From: Alligator mississippiensis
Taxonomy: Eukaryota; Chordata; Crocodylia; Alligatoridae
Length of the DNA stretch: 64,000 nt
Direction: 5' to 3'
NCBI RefSeq assembly: GCF_030867095.1
Contig: NC_081827.1
Coordinates: forward strand, 211,043,310 to 211,107,309
The notes beneath the pieces are model-generated. The model ran no database searches and was not told where the DNA came from. It was given only the letters and a program-made list of their open reading frames with translations. The position numbers were made by a program, and so were the translations under genes. How positions within the stretch are numbered: position 1 is the stretch's first letter; the number at the start of each line of letters is the position of its first letter. Below are positions 1 to 13,100 of the stretch, piece by piece.

Positions 1-127
1 CAAACCTGGCTGCCTTAACCACTGCCTTTTTGAGAGAGCTACAGCTGAGAAAATCCGCTGCCAGGAAGAAGTGAATAGAACTAACAAGACTATTGAGCTG
101 GCCAACAGATTAGTGAAAGGTCTGGAG
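1..127 (+). pseudogene. DNAH11-like: Dynein exon remnant: end of stalk coiled coil, frameshifted
   Basis: The exon is cut by the window edge. One frame gives NLAALTTAF (from base 4) and another gives [15 protein letters not shown] then [12 protein letters not shown], ending at donor GTGAGG. The two halves join at a run of five T (27-31) where three would keep the frame, so this is a +2 shift. Confidence 0.8.
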
Positions 128-2575
128 GTGAGGTCCTACAGGGCAGGCTAATGAAGCAGCCTACAGAAAGCACTTCTTTGTTATACACTACTGATCTGGC
201 AATAACAGAGGCACTTAGCAAAGAACCTGATGAGCTGAAAAAATTATGTCATTATCATTCATTTTTTTATAATAGAAACATGTTTTTGACCTTTACAATT
301 TCTTACATTTTTCCTTGCTGTGGTATATATTAGCTGTAAGATTACCTAGTAACTAACATATCTAAGAACATTTAAAAAAATAGTCAGTCTTGGGTATTGA
401 CAATTAAGATGATTTATTAAAATGCAATGACTGCATTTGCAACAATTAAATGATGCTAATGATACTGCCCTGAGTTGGGTTACATAGAGTATAATAGAAT
501 TTGCAGTACTTAGTTAAGTAATATGATAATTCTCTAATTATCTCTCTGAGATGTGCAGTGGGTATTACATGAGAGAATAAATAATGGCAAAGCCCAGAAT
601 TATCAAAAAATCCATATTGTCTGTTGATCCAAGTTGGCTCAAGGGAATCAATATTCACTGATGGATTTTTCATTATCATTCATCTATCGTTGATGTAATC
701 TTTTATATATATTTTGAGATATTTTACTCTATGTTAAAATTCAGCTGGAACTGGGAATTCTCTTGTGATGGCTCACTGCCATTATAGGTGTTATGGAGTT
801 CTAACCAGTGCTTTTGAGCTGATTTTGTTGTCCAGATCTGTAGTGGACAGCAAAAATTAAGATCCATTTATTATGAAGTAAAGTTATATGGTTGTGTGTG
901 GCTAGTAGAACTTAAAATATAAAATGGTGTTTATAGTTATGGTATTTACAGAATCAATAGACAGGATTTATTGACTGATAGATGGAGTGTAGTGGAAAAG
1001 GCCTATTGTTTCTGTTTAAAGAAGTAAGATGCATGAATTTAAAATGTTAACAGCCAACTTGAAAGTATTGCATATTTTAGTGAGGAACTCATGCTTCCAA
1101 AATGAAGCCATATAAATAAAATAAGATAAAATTTTTAAGTACACCAATAAATGGTTATTCTGGAGCATGTAATGATAATATTTTCTTCTACCTAATATAT
1201 CACATTGTTTGGTTCTACCATGACTGCCTGCTGTGGTTGACAAGATCTGGAATAGCATCCATATAGAGATGAAATGGATGACCACGTTGTGGGGGGAGGA
1301 GTGGCATAATGGGGAAAAAAATCTAAAGGAGAAGGTAGAGATAAAAGGAAAGAAAAGTTGAGTCATTCACTATATGAAGATGATAATGTGAATTTTAATG
1401 GAAAGCCCTCCACCGGGCACCTTCCAAAGTACCAGTTCTCTGAAGAAACTGGACAGCTCTGTTATAGGAAATTGAAGCTATCATTCATACTTAACTGTGT
1501 CAAATTAATCCAAGATTAATAATAACCCAAAGCTGTGGCTATTAGGTGGCCTATATTAATTTGAATAGCTTGAGTGCAGTTCATGGTAAGCAGGTAGATT
1601 GACTATTTTGCATCTTAATTTTTGCTGAGAAAATACTCTCATTGTTTTCAATGAAATAATTCAATTGTTTTTATGCTAAAGCTACTGCTGCAATGAGTAG
1701 CAATGAGTGTTGCATAAAGAGGGTTCACAAAATTCCTAAAGATCAAGTAGTATGTAAATGGATCCTTGCCATCTTAATCTCTTGTTAAACATAGTTTCAC
1801 CCTGCAAATTATCACTGTATTATAAATAGTACTGGCATTCTCTCCTCTAATTCCTGAGATAAAATGTTGAATGAACTGCCTCATAAGCTGAAGTTCTCTA
1901 GCTACAAGAAAAGGAATGAGGGCAAAATCTTGAGTCAATTGGATGTCATGGCAAATCTAGTATTGTTTTTACTGGAGGAAAATCATGTCTTAATATAGTG
2001 AATGGCACCTCTTGCCCGTCCACTCTTGTTTCTGAGCCCTCACACAAATAGTCTTACCCAAGGGGAGGAGAGCCTTATTGCTACTTGGTGCCCATTCAGC
2101 CTCCAATTGGTGCTAGCTATAATCTGGAAATCTGCCTGCTGACCATTCATTTCTTAGAAATCACCAAGCAGCCATTTTCAATACCATCTCAAGCCTGAGT
2201 TGAAATTGAACAAGTGATTTAGTTATTTATCAAAGACATTAGCAGTTCCCCACAGTCATTCAAATCCATGACTAAGGTTACACACCTGTGCAGAAACTCT
2301 GGAGCCTGTCACAAATGGCTGCTCCTTTACTACTATAGTAGAGGATGCTGTTGACTAGATTTTTTCTTTCTCCACAATAGAAGCATTAATTTGAAGACAG
2401 AATATTTTGTGCAAAATAACTGCTTTGGATCTGCTGTGCACTCTCCACATTATTTCTCTTGCTTCTGGCAAATCTGAGTAACACAAGACAAAACCACAGC
2501 AATAACTACTTACTTTTTGCAATTTATTTTTTAAAAATTGATTAATATTATATGTTTTTAATCCTTGTACTCTAG
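128..2575. other. Dynein intron, nothing further recognised
   Basis: AT-rich intronic sequence between two decayed exons. Only short chance frames; no second gene or clear repeat seen. Confidence 0.6.
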
Positions 2576-2761
2576 TCAGAAAAGGTTATATGGGCCCAGT
2601 CAGTAGCTCAATATCATGAACAAGAAAAAACCCTCTTGTTCATGATAATGTAGATCTGCTGCTAACTGTAACTTTCATTTCTGATGCTGGCTCATTTTCA
2701 AAAAAGGTATTGGCATAAACTAGTTCAAAATGTGTGGTTGCCTTATCTGAGATGCCAAAAG
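2576..2761 (+). pseudogene. DNAH11-like: Dynein exon remnant: stalk to AAA5, palindromic insertion and stop
   Basis: It starts after CTCTAG and ends at GTAAGC. Three frames together give SEKVIWAQSV..EQEKTL, then DLLLTVTFIS, then RYWHKLVQNVWLPYLRCQK, matching the dynein GDVLLTAAFIS..YR.EL block. About 11 extra bases sit between EKTL and DLLL, and one extra A lies near 2700. The two restore the total length to a multiple of 3, but the stretch between them runs into TAG at about 2651. Confidence 0.78.
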
Positions 2762-3565
2762 GTAAGCCAGGACTTGCAATGATGGCTGCTTCATTAAAAT
2801 ATACAAGCTTCTTTCTTTTAAAGATTCACAGTACATCAGAAAAATTCAGCACCTGCCCTATTTTCTTTCTGACCTGTTGACTTACAGTATAGATTAGTTG
2901 TTTTGTTGGTTTTTTAGCAAATACCCCATTGGATAGGATGGCATATTTGGAAATGACAAGTTGGCAAAATGCATTCCTGAACACGAACAAAATTTACCAC
3001 TGGGTAATGCTACATCTTTGAACCATGTTCATTATCTGGTTAGAACTAGACATGCTGATTAACCCACAGATGTAGGGGCCACCATGCCCTACCTTCTTAT
3101 AGATTTAGGGGAAATGTTTTGTAGCCAAGTCCATCTTCTAATATTCTGGTGAGTGGTATGCCATGCTGTTTGCATGAGGGAACAGCTTTTTATTACTCTA
3201 TTGTCTCCCCTCCCTTGTTCACCAGTGCATCACAAAGAAAGATTTAGTACTTGGTTATAGCATTTGACTGGTAGTGAATATTATAGTTAGGGTTACCTTG
3301 AGACTTGCACCTCAACCTGCTGTTTTCACATGCTCATAACTTTCTATGAATAAGAAATTCTTTTCATCTGATTTTTTTTCGGGCTTGCTCTGAGTTGAAA
3401 TATGAAGTCTTTGGCAAGCATGACTTAAAATCCATTCATTCATTTTTTAATTGTGCAAGGATAGGAGAAAAGGTATTTTTAGTAAAAAACAAAACAAACC
3501 CCCCCAAAAATATATATCTTTGCACATTTATAACTTTAAAAAGCTGCATATTCCAAGAGTCAGGG

Positions 3566-3800
3566 GTGTAGGTTGTAGCCATATTGGTCTAAGGACATAG
3601 GCAGACAAGGTTCTTTGGGTAAATCTGATATCTTTGATTAGACCAACTCAAATAGTTGGAAAAATTTTTCTTAGCAAGCAAAGGATGTTTGCGCCCAAAA
3701 GCTTGCTTAAATGAATTTTTCCAACTATTTGAGTTGGTCTAATAAAAGTTATCGGATTTCCCCAAAGAACCTTGTCTGTATATCCCAAGATACAACTTCC
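3566..3800. mobile_element. Fold-back DNA element with long inverted repeats
   Basis: A left arm at about 3603-3669 (GACAAGGTTCTTTGGG, then TTAGACCAACTCAAATAG) is nearly the exact reverse complement of 3713-3779. Weaker arm homology extends outwards to about 3575 and 3798. The sequence type (GTAGCCATATTGGTCTAAGG, GACCAACT) resembles abundant sauropsid non-autonomous DNA elements. It lies in a dynein intron. Confidence 0.7.
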
Positions 3801-4972
3801 CAGGTAGTGAGTTTTGACTGAGGGCTAGTCTTCTAATTAATTACAAAGCAAGTAAATTCCATATAGAAGCTACATCAGCTTCTTCTTATGCAAATATGAT
3901 ATCACTCAGAGAAATCAGTGCAGTGATTAGAGTCTTGTGAATCATGAGTTTTGGTCAAAAAGATTGCTCAGTGAAGCTCAGGGGGACAGAGGACCAAAAA
4001 GTTGTCTCTTAAGAGCTTTTAGCCTTTCCTCCTCTTGGGGCTGTCTAAGTCCCAGGCCAGTCATTAGAATAAATTAAAACAGTCTGAACAGTTTGAGCAG
4101 CCTGAAGGTTGCTCTAAGTTATTATGCCAGCTGCCAAAGGGCTATTTTAACAACTAATCATATAGTATAAAAAAAAAGTATATGGTGTAGCATACCTTTC
4201 CTCTCCCCCAGCCCAACACTAAAGGATGTTATATGGCATGTGAAAGGATCACAGCAGTAGTTCAGTACTACCAAAGATTCCCTTACGCTGCCTGGTTATT
4301 AGAGCAAGCTACTGCTAACATAGGGCAAAAACCAGAAATAAAATACAATGTAATGTTAAGGCTATAATTTCAAACACTCAGAAGTTAGGTAATATAGGAA
4401 GTTAAGAGTTTTCTGGTAATTTGTTCATATTCAGTTATGTTCTGATATGAATTAGAATAGCCTAAGACATCAATAACTTCTCTGAAAATAAAATATTTCC
4501 TATAGATTTGTAGCTGAGAGTAGAATTTGGCCCACAGGATACTGGTTATACTGCTAGATATAAATGATTAATATACAGTGAACCCAGTTCTGCCCTTCAG
4601 TCCATGCTAAATTCCAAATTACTTCAATGAATGTTTATGAAAAGGACTTGATGATGTGGATGCCTCTGACAGCAGGAGCCTGGATTCACTGACCTATATC
4701 CTGTATTCCTATGAACATTCCACAGAGGGACAACATGTTTCCTGTTTGTTTCAACTTTGCAGGGTTATGTCCGCTATGAGAATCTTAGTTTATCGATTCC
4801 CTGGCTTTTGAATGTTTAAAATAAAAAACCCAACATTTTTTTTCACAAAAAGTGAAGTACAATGATTTTTTCCCATGGATGTTGCTTGTTCTTCACAAAT
4901 ACGTGTGAGGAGATACTGTGACACACAAGCTTTTGAAACTAGGAATTTAAAAGTTAACCTTTATTATTTTAG

Positions 4973-5208
4973 GTCCTCATTCCAATGACGGAAGGTCTTG
5001 ATCCAGTCTCCATGCTGACGGATGATACGACAATTGCTAAATGGAACAATGAAGGCTTGCCTAGTGATACCATGTCCACACAAAATGCCACTATTCTTAC
5101 AAACTGTGAATGCTGGCCTCTATTGATTGACCCCCAGCTCCAGGGGCTCAAATGGATAAAAAGCAGATATGGCTCAGATTTGAAAGTCATCCAATTCAGT
5201 CAAAAAGG
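4973..5208 (+). pseudogene. DNAH11-like: Dynein exon, AAA5, open frame
   Basis: Acceptor TTATTATTTTAG, donor GTAAGC. It translates without a stop: [18 protein letters not shown], then [27 protein letters not shown] and [14 protein letters not shown]. This is the AAA5 block of axonemal dyneins (NEGLP, RWPL.IDPQ, KWIK). TEGLD, SMLTDD and NNEGLPSD favour DNAH11 over DNAH9. No lesion seen. Confidence 0.88.
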
Positions 5209-5466
5209 GTAAGCGCTAGTTGGCAGCTACCAATATTAGTAGGAATAAAAACATTTGTTTAGCTGTTGAAGAAATGCAGTAGCTAGTTTTATGCTGTTGT
5301 GTAATGCTGTTTTATCTGGACTTCACGAAGAATTAAAAACAAAAATAAAATATTTTCTCACTGTACATCTATCAAAGTATCCAGTAATTCAATATGGCCT
5401 TTGACACTGGTGCTTGTACAGCAGCATCAAATTTACATGGACCAATGACAATTTGGATTTTTACAA

Positions 5467-5588
5467 GTACATTAATATTATACAGGAAGCAGTTCTTTCT
5501 GGATATCCTGTTTTGATAGAGAACTTGGAGGAGATCATTGATCCTGTACTTGACCTGCTCTTGGAAGGCAAATGCTAACAAAAGGAAG
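5467..5588 (+). pseudogene. DNAH11-like: Dynein exon remnant, AAA5 end, -1 frameshift and damaged acceptor
   Basis: It reads YINIIQEAVLSGYPVLIENL then EEIIDPVLDLL, the dynein LIENLEE.IDPVLDPLLGR block. The frame that keeps this needs the exon to begin at the G of ACAAG; using that AG as the acceptor throws the frame off by one. A base is missing near 5563, so GRQMLTKG continues in another frame and the original frame hits TAA at about 5575. Donor GTATCT. Confidence 0.78.
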
Positions 5589-5957
5589 GTATCTCTTTTT
5601 ACTACCTATTTATTCTATCAGTCGTCTCTCCATTATATTTTAGATCTGTTTAATGTATCTTCCAATCAAAAGTCTCCTCCTACATCTGTGGAAAGTCTTG
5701 ACTAATATTTAATCTTGCAAGGCCTCTGATCTGTTGGGCCCAGCTGTTTCTTTTCCCAGCCACTTACACCTGTCCCTATTAGGTGTCACATCCCTCAGAC
5801 CCATTATACAACAGACTTCCATTTTCCCTGGCTTTATCTTTTTGATCTTTATTCCATCACCGGTGTCTGTTGTAGGACTGAGAAGGATGGTATTATCTAT
5901 CACACTGTCACAGGATATCCCAGTGTGGAATTTTCCTCATTCCCTTGCTAGACCAGA

Positions 5958-6330
5958 GGGCCACATCCAGACAAACGTGGATGTTTGGTTCGGCACGTGG
6001 CAGGTTACCCTGGGCGGAGTAGGGAAGGCTGGGAAGCCTGTCCTGGGTGTTGGGGAAGCTGCAGCCACATTAATCCTCCAGCTTGGAGCCCAGCCAGCAG
6101 CTTGAAGTGTAGCTCCAGCTGGCCAGGGTCCAGTTTTGGCAGCATGGACTGTCCCCATGTGTGCTGCCCTGCTTTTTTTTTTCTGCACAGGTTTTTTTGA
6201 CCCCTGGATCTTCAGGGGTCAAAAAACCCCCACTGAGCTGCAAGGTAGCAGCACAGGAAACACCTGAATGTGCAGTATGTGGCACCATAGGTGCCACATG
6301 TGACACAGCCACACTCGCCTGGAGGTGCTC
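5958..6330. repeat. GC-rich inserted block with palindromes, probable repeat
   Basis: A GC-rich block interrupts an AT-rich intron. It holds two good hairpins: 6190-6206 with 6213-6230 (TTTTTTGACCCCTG and its complement) and 6277-6286 with 6290-6299 (ATGTGGCACC and its complement). The frames in it are open only through composition. Family unknown. Confidence 0.45.
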
Positions 6331-7569
6331 TCACTTATGGGACATAAATGATTAACATTTAAGAAAAAGAATTCTACTGCTGGTTCTCTTTCCCTAAGAG
6401 GTGTAGTTGGATGGGATCCTTTTCTCCAATCTGCTTCTTCTGTGATTTATTCATTTTATTTTAAATATCTTGGCAAGGGAAACTGCATGCCTTTCAATTC
6501 AGGTCTTATACTCAGCCATTTATTCTGGTATTGTTTCCCCCACTTCCTCATTGCAATACTGAATCACCTCCTCTTCTTCCTAGTTTACCTGCATCTGTAA
6601 GCCTTTCTGCAGCTCCCAGAGATTTTGCTTTCCATGCCATGTCCCTCCAAGGGACTGAAAATGTCCCATCTCTGTTGGTCACAGCTGTTATTGCCCAGAT
6701 TATGTGTGAACATAGAAATCCTTCATTCTAGCCTGTTATATTACCTGGTTTATCTAATCTCTCTAAAACACTTAACCCCAGGAAGGTTGCCACAGCACAG
6801 TACTTACCTACAGTCTAGGCTAGAGAGGAATCTATTAATGGAATAGCACAGAATTCCTCTAATTCCCTTTCTCCGCTATTTACTTCTATTTGAGGGAAGT
6901 AGTAAGTGAGCCACAGCACTGAATTTCCTATTCTTGAAGCTTAGTTTAAATTATTACAGATATGAAAATCCCTAATCCGGTAAATGAAGATGCAAAATGT
7001 ACCTGATTTCAGTCATCACAATCTCAATATAATCCTAATCTAATACTAATACTAATCCATCACAATTCCAATACTAATCATTTCTCCTTTTTTCTCTTGC
7101 CAACCATGCTTTCCTCACTTAACTTTAAATGTATAATGGACTACCAAGCTTCACTTATTACGAGTATTCTTCCTCAGTGAGTACCCCATGCTTTATCTAT
7201 CAGCAAAATCCTCCTTATGCTGACTGTTGATCCACTCCTGCGTGCCAACTTGGAACTCAGAGGAGGGAAGTAGGGGAGACATCTTTAATATCTCACACCC
7301 CAGGACCATTTGATTCAAGAAGGGATTTCATGATGAGCTGAGACTCAGAAAGAGACTGCTACTAATATTTTGGTTAATTCTGATTTGACTAAAGGCAGAA
7401 GTCATGTGCTTTCTGTTCAATAGGCTCTATCATCTCTATCTCACCTGTATAACTCATCTAGGCACCCCTTTCACATTTACTGTCAAACTGTTTTCCTCAT
7501 ACTTATGGGGTTTTTATTTAAGAAGTACAGTTATTTCCTGCTACTGTGTATTTTTATTTGCCTTTGTAG

Positions 7570-7771
7570 ATATATAAGAGTAGGAGACAAGGGATGTAAG
7601 TTTCACCCGAAATTTCAGCTGATCCTCCACACCAAGCTTGCAAGACCCTATTACAAACCAAATATCCAGACACAGACCATTTTAATCAATGTCACTGTCA
7701 TTCAAGGGGCCTTAGAAGATCAGTTGGCACATGTTGTCCATTTGCAAAGACCAGACTTAGAACACTTCAAG
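7570..7771 (+). pseudogene. DNAH11-like: Dynein exon between AAA5 and AAA6, open frame
   Basis: Acceptor TTTGTAG, donor GTGTGT. The open frame is YIRVGDKGCKFHPKFQLILH, then TKLARPYYKPNIQTQTILIN and QRPDLEHFK. It matches the IGDKE.E.N..FRLILHTKLANPHY.PE.QAQ motif. One residue is missing in the family's QLLA (here QLA), an in-frame change. Confidence 0.88.
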
Positions 7772-10004
7772 GTGTGTTTGCTTACTATCATACCTGTTAT
7801 ATTAGTTTTTGTGCTTTAGAATGACACTTCTACTTGCAGAAGGGACCACAAGCTGTACAGCTTTTTTACTTTTTTTGCTTTCATCAGTTGATTTGTATAA
7901 CTCTTGTGCATGTCCCTTGTGTCCATATTGAATAATTTTCATTAGATGGATGCAAATGAACCAAAGCCTTAGATCCAAATGTTAGTGGGATTCAAAATCC
8001 AAACATGGATCCAGATTTGCATTTACAAATAGCCTCTGTAAATGATCAAGGCAAAACTCCAGATCTGAACTCCTGGGCTTTGTCCAGACATGCAGGGACA
8101 TGTGCTTGCAATGGCACAAAGTGCTGCAGCGCATGCCCCTGAATGTGCACTTTATTGCGGGGCAAATGATCCCACAATGGGCAAACTGCCCTTGCCCAGC
8201 TCCTCCTGGCTCTTTAGCCAGAGAGAACTGGAGGCTGGAGCCAGCACCAGTGCTAGCTTCAGCAGTCTTACCTGGCGGCCTGGAGCAGCAGGGGAACAGG
8301 TAAGTCAGCACAGAGGCCTGACTGACAGCCAGAACATTGCTCTAGATGGCCTGGCCTCTGTGTCAGCACACACTTGTTGTACATGCATTGCACCAATTCA
8401 GTTGCTGGGGGGGGGTTTTGCTACTGGAAAATCTTGGTAGGAAATTTTAGCCCCATGTTGCAAATGTGTAGCACAGAGCATGTTTTAACATTGACTGCAT
8501 GTGGTTTGGGGTGCTACAAACTGCATGCCCCAGCATGTCTGAATGTCACCCTGGGGTTCTGAAGGTGTTTGAAATGCTAGGAAAAGTAACCTCTTCTAAC
8601 AGTGAAAACCAGACTGTGGGCGTTCTACACTATATGTGCAGGTGGGGTGGATGGGCAACACTGCTAGGCAAATACAGTTTATTGTCCTTTGTGAGTTTGT
8701 GAAGATGCTGACTATCACAGTAGTGCCAGTGGGGGAAACATCAGGATTAGATGAATATCTTTAGGTCCTATGTGTCTACACATTTTTCACACTGGGACTG
8801 GGGTTCATAAGTTACATGGGCACACTGAGAAATTTTACCTCAGGCCTCATTCCTCAGAGGGAGGACACAGAGAGGTACCATTGCCCCTGGAATAAATTTG
8901 ACACTGATTTTTTGCCAGCTGAGCAGGGTAGCAGTGAGACTATAGTTATGTTTGAGATGGGTATGGCATTTGGGACTTAAATTTCAGTTATGTGAATGTT
9001 TCGTTTGGGCTGAATATCTTATGCTTGGTTTTAGCCAAAAAGTTTGGATGTTGATTTGGCTTTGTTCTTTGTCCTTTTTTTCTTTGTGTCTAGTGATGGA
9101 ATTGATACACACAGCAAATTTTTTTTGGTCTTAAGTAAATATATAACAGCTTTGGTTTAGACTTGGCATGAACATGGTCTCATTTTAAATGTGAAAAAAT
9201 CTGAGACATAATGAAAGCAAAAAAAGAAGATAAAGCTCTGTATTGTGACAGTTGAGTACATTGTGTGAAGTGGGACCTGGAAAATGCCAAAACAAAATCA
9301 ATGATCAGATCTCACTCAATCCTTTCCCCAAGACCCCAAACAGCTTTTCCTCAGCTGGTCTACAAGTATAAGGTTCTGCAGGTTTGGGGGTGGGAGATAC
9401 CACAAATTGGAAAGAACAATGCCTGCCTGAAGGTAGCAACTACATCCTGAGAAGTTAATGCAAATTATCCTTACCTCAAAGGGCATTGTCTAGTGGGCAG
9501 CTGGAGACCAGGGACTGATGTCAGCAAGGTCACAGAACTAGTTGTTGTGCTATTGGCAGAATCAGGAATACCACATGGGTGCCCACAGGGAGTCAAAGTT
9601 TGGGGGACATGATTGTTTGCAAATCATGAAGGCACTGCATTTTTAGGCCACAATTTTTGCAAGCTCTGCTCAGCCTCTAACGCTTTTAACCAAAGGGCTA
9701 CTGACTGAGACATTCCATTGCTTTTCAGCTACTAATAGTTTGTATGAGCTTTTCCTTGCAAGAGGATGGCATGACTTGTAGGCTGTGCCTTCAGAACTAA
9801 TGGTAGGAAGCGGTCAGAAGTAAATCTGGATGTTTAGCTTTCATTTTTTAGGGAGGAATCCATATTCATCCAAACATAATTACTAAAGCCTAGATTTATA
9901 ATGAAGTTTTAAGAGATTGGGGTATCTGAAGCAAAAAGGGCACATATTTCTGCTATTAACATGGAGTGATTTATGGATTTGCAAACTTGCCATTTTCATT
10001 TCAG
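7772..10004. other. Dynein intron
   Basis: The GC-richer patch at about 8070-8330 may be an old repeat. The rest holds only short random frames. Confidence 0.55.
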
Positions 10005-10170
10005 TCTGAACTCACAAAGCAGCAAAAATTATTTTAAAATTGAGTTGAAAATGCTTGAGGATGAATTACTGACATGCCTTTCAGCTGCTGAGAGTAATTT
10101 CCTTGGGGATACTCTTCTGGTTGAAAAGCTGGAAACAACAAAACACACAGCACCAGAAATAGAAATGAAG
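10005..10170 (+). pseudogene. DNAH11-like: Dynein exon remnant, +1 frameshift
   Basis: After acceptor TTTCAG the frame gives SELTKQ. One extra base near 10023 shifts it to [20 protein letters not shown], then [20 protein letters not shown] and PEIEMK, ending at GTAAAC. The length of 166 nt is one more than the 165 expected for this exon, which agrees with a single insertion. Confidence 0.82.
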
Positions 10171-13100
10171 GTAAACTATGAAAAGATTCAGATTAGCAAA
10201 ATAATGATCATTTGGATAGGATGAATGTGTGTGTGGGGTTTTTTTAAAATCTAAAACAAAGATGTTTCCCTTTCAGAATTACACATATTGTGTAACCACT
10301 TCTTTTTCAACCTATTAATTTAGGGGACCTCAGGACATATCAGGGATTCTCTTTAATAGCAATTTTTCCATGAGAAACAACCTCGATTATTTGAGTAAGA
10401 TAAACTGCACTGGTATGTACTCTTGAAGAAATTACCATGCAATTTGTGCCTTGATAATTATAAAATGAAAGTGTTTTATATACAATTAAATCCTTTAATC
10501 TGTTCAAAATAAATGCTATATTAAAGTTATTTTACATTTTTATATATGACCTTAGATTGAAAATTAGCTTTTTTATACTTCCACAGTTTCTTATAAACTC
10601 AGCTCTTTTATTTATTTTTTCCTACATTAGTTTGGTCAGAATTAAGATGAAACCATTCTAGATTGAGTTATTGGTTGTTTGGCATTCCTAAACTTTATAT
10701 TTAGGGGATTACATAAAATACTATTGGGAATAAGGCAAGGATTAATCTAGTGAAATACAGACAACCAGGCTGGGTCATTTGATCAGGCTGTTCTAGCTCT
10801 GAAAAAACAGGACTGTCTGCAATATATGTCCAGTAGGGCAAAACCTGCCACTGAGGAACTGAGAAGTGAACACGAAAAGAAAAAAGAGCTCAGTACTAAT
10901 TTTAGTTATGCTGACTCACAGCATTGCATATCTTGTACAAGCAGTTACCAAGCACACAAATGAAGACGCTAACTTTAAAAATCATTGCTTTTTGCAGTCA
11001 CAAATTGTGTTCACTTATTTATAAATGTCTTGTGATATCAGTAGTAAATACATAGCGCACCCATATCATTTTCATGTTCAGACTACTTTGTAAACAGCAT
11101 TTACTAATTCATGCTCAGTACTTCCCTCAGAGTAGTAAAATAACTACTATCATCCCTGTATTACACATGAGAAAACTGTCTTAGTGTAAGGGAATTTCCC
11201 AGAGAATCTATCCAGTATCCAAGACATATCAGACCTAAGAGATCCAGTCATTATACCACATTAGCCTGCATAAAAGTGATGACATCAGCAAAACAACTAG
11301 AGAAACATCTCTCAGAACACGAATCACAGTATATCTCTTATCTCATGGTCTCTTAAAATGGGAGACTTATGCTTCCCTAGCTCCTTCTCAGGTTGAGAAG
11401 ATTCAGTTATTGTGTAGGACAGTACAATGCTGAAAGAAATAAGTCTGCTGTGCAGAGTAGAAGAGAACATGCTTGGGCCTGATTCCCTTTGTGTATGTAT
11501 TGTGCCCAAACTATCCTAAAGACATTCAAAAAAGCCTGAGCCTGAATTGATTCAATCTCTGTAGGTTAGCCTAACCTGACTAGGCTGAACTGGTTTGAAA
11601 CTGGACAGACGTTCTCTCTAAACTGAGGAAGTTCAGGCACATGCCTGCAGTGGCTCAGGCTAGAAGCCAGGGGGCGCTAGAACAGCCCTCCCTTCCCTTC
11701 TGCAGGGAACTGAGCAGGACTCTCTCATTAGGGATGTCTGCCTGCACAGTCCCAGGCTTTTCCCTGCTGGCTGTTCAAGGGAAGGGAGTGTTGCCAGCCC
11801 CCAGCCCCAGGCTAGTACTCTGAGGCAAGGGGAGGTAGGGGGTGCATCTGTTGATGATATGGAGCTTTTTACTCTCCCTCCCTGCTTCATCATACTGTCT
11901 GCAACAAACTGATAGGTGAGCAAGCCAGCAGGGGAGGGGGGGAAGGGGGAGAGTGGGGTGATAACATGATAACAGTCTTTATCACCCAATTAGCAAAACA
12001 ATAGCTTCTCTCCACATTACTTCAGACTTCTTAAACAGCTTAGTGGTTGACCTGTTGATTAGCTCCAAAAGCACTAAGCAGTCACTGTTCTGTCTGCCTG
12101 TCCCAGTGAAATTGGAGAGAGACACACATACAGACACCTCTTGGCATTAGCTAGCATGCCACATGCTGGCTATGTTCTGTGCTGTAGCAGAAAGGAGGAA
12201 GGGATCTCTGCTTAAGGAGTGAGTGGTGGGTGGGGGAGTGGGAGAGGGGAGCACAGGGAAGCCAGCAGACCCCACTGTACCTGCAATTCTGTGCCAAGCT
12301 CCAGCCAGGGAGCAGAGGGGAGGGGCCATCCCTGCTGTGGAGCAGAGAGCCCTGCCCAGCCCAGAGAGCAGGCCAGGATGCTTTTAACTTAAATCAGCAA
12401 GGTGTCTGGGACAGACATTGCATAAACCAGTTTGAGCCAAATCAGTTAAGTCTGATACTACATTCAACCAGGTTTATCTCAAGCTGGTTTCAGCCATTTT
12501 CAAACTGGTTTATGTGCATTGAACATCCGTTCTGTTACAAGTTTAAACCAATTTCTGATCACTTAAACAGGTTTATGTGTAATATCTGTCCCTAGTCAAA
12601 GGGACTGCAAGCAAGATATTTCCAAAGAACCTGGGAATTGGTGAATCTGCCTATTTAACAGCCAGTTTGTCCTGTGTTTGTCCTGTTGTGGTGACAATGT
12701 GATGTATATCAATATTCCCTAAATCATTTTATTTACATAAAACAAATGCTACATTTTCCCCTGTCAGTCCTTATTTTAATAAAACTGTAGGTAACAAAAG
12801 AAACAACCTGTATGAATAAAGTAGCAGCAGGCTTTAAACAACACGGCAAAAACTAAGTTAAGGACGTCTTGAAAAAGAAGCCAAGAAATATCCTAAAGTA
12901 GTAAAGCTCTTTGTATTAGCAGTTTGTTGTAACAGTGTGGAGTTTAAAAGAACGATTTAGAATTCCCAAATGGTGATGCTTGAATGCAAAGCTGATGGTT
13001 TAGCTAAGACTAGTAAGGAAGAAAAGAGGAGTTGCCCCTTTTCACAAAATGTCACATTTGGGGCCTCATTCTCCAGTCTAGGCTGGTCATTTACAACAGT

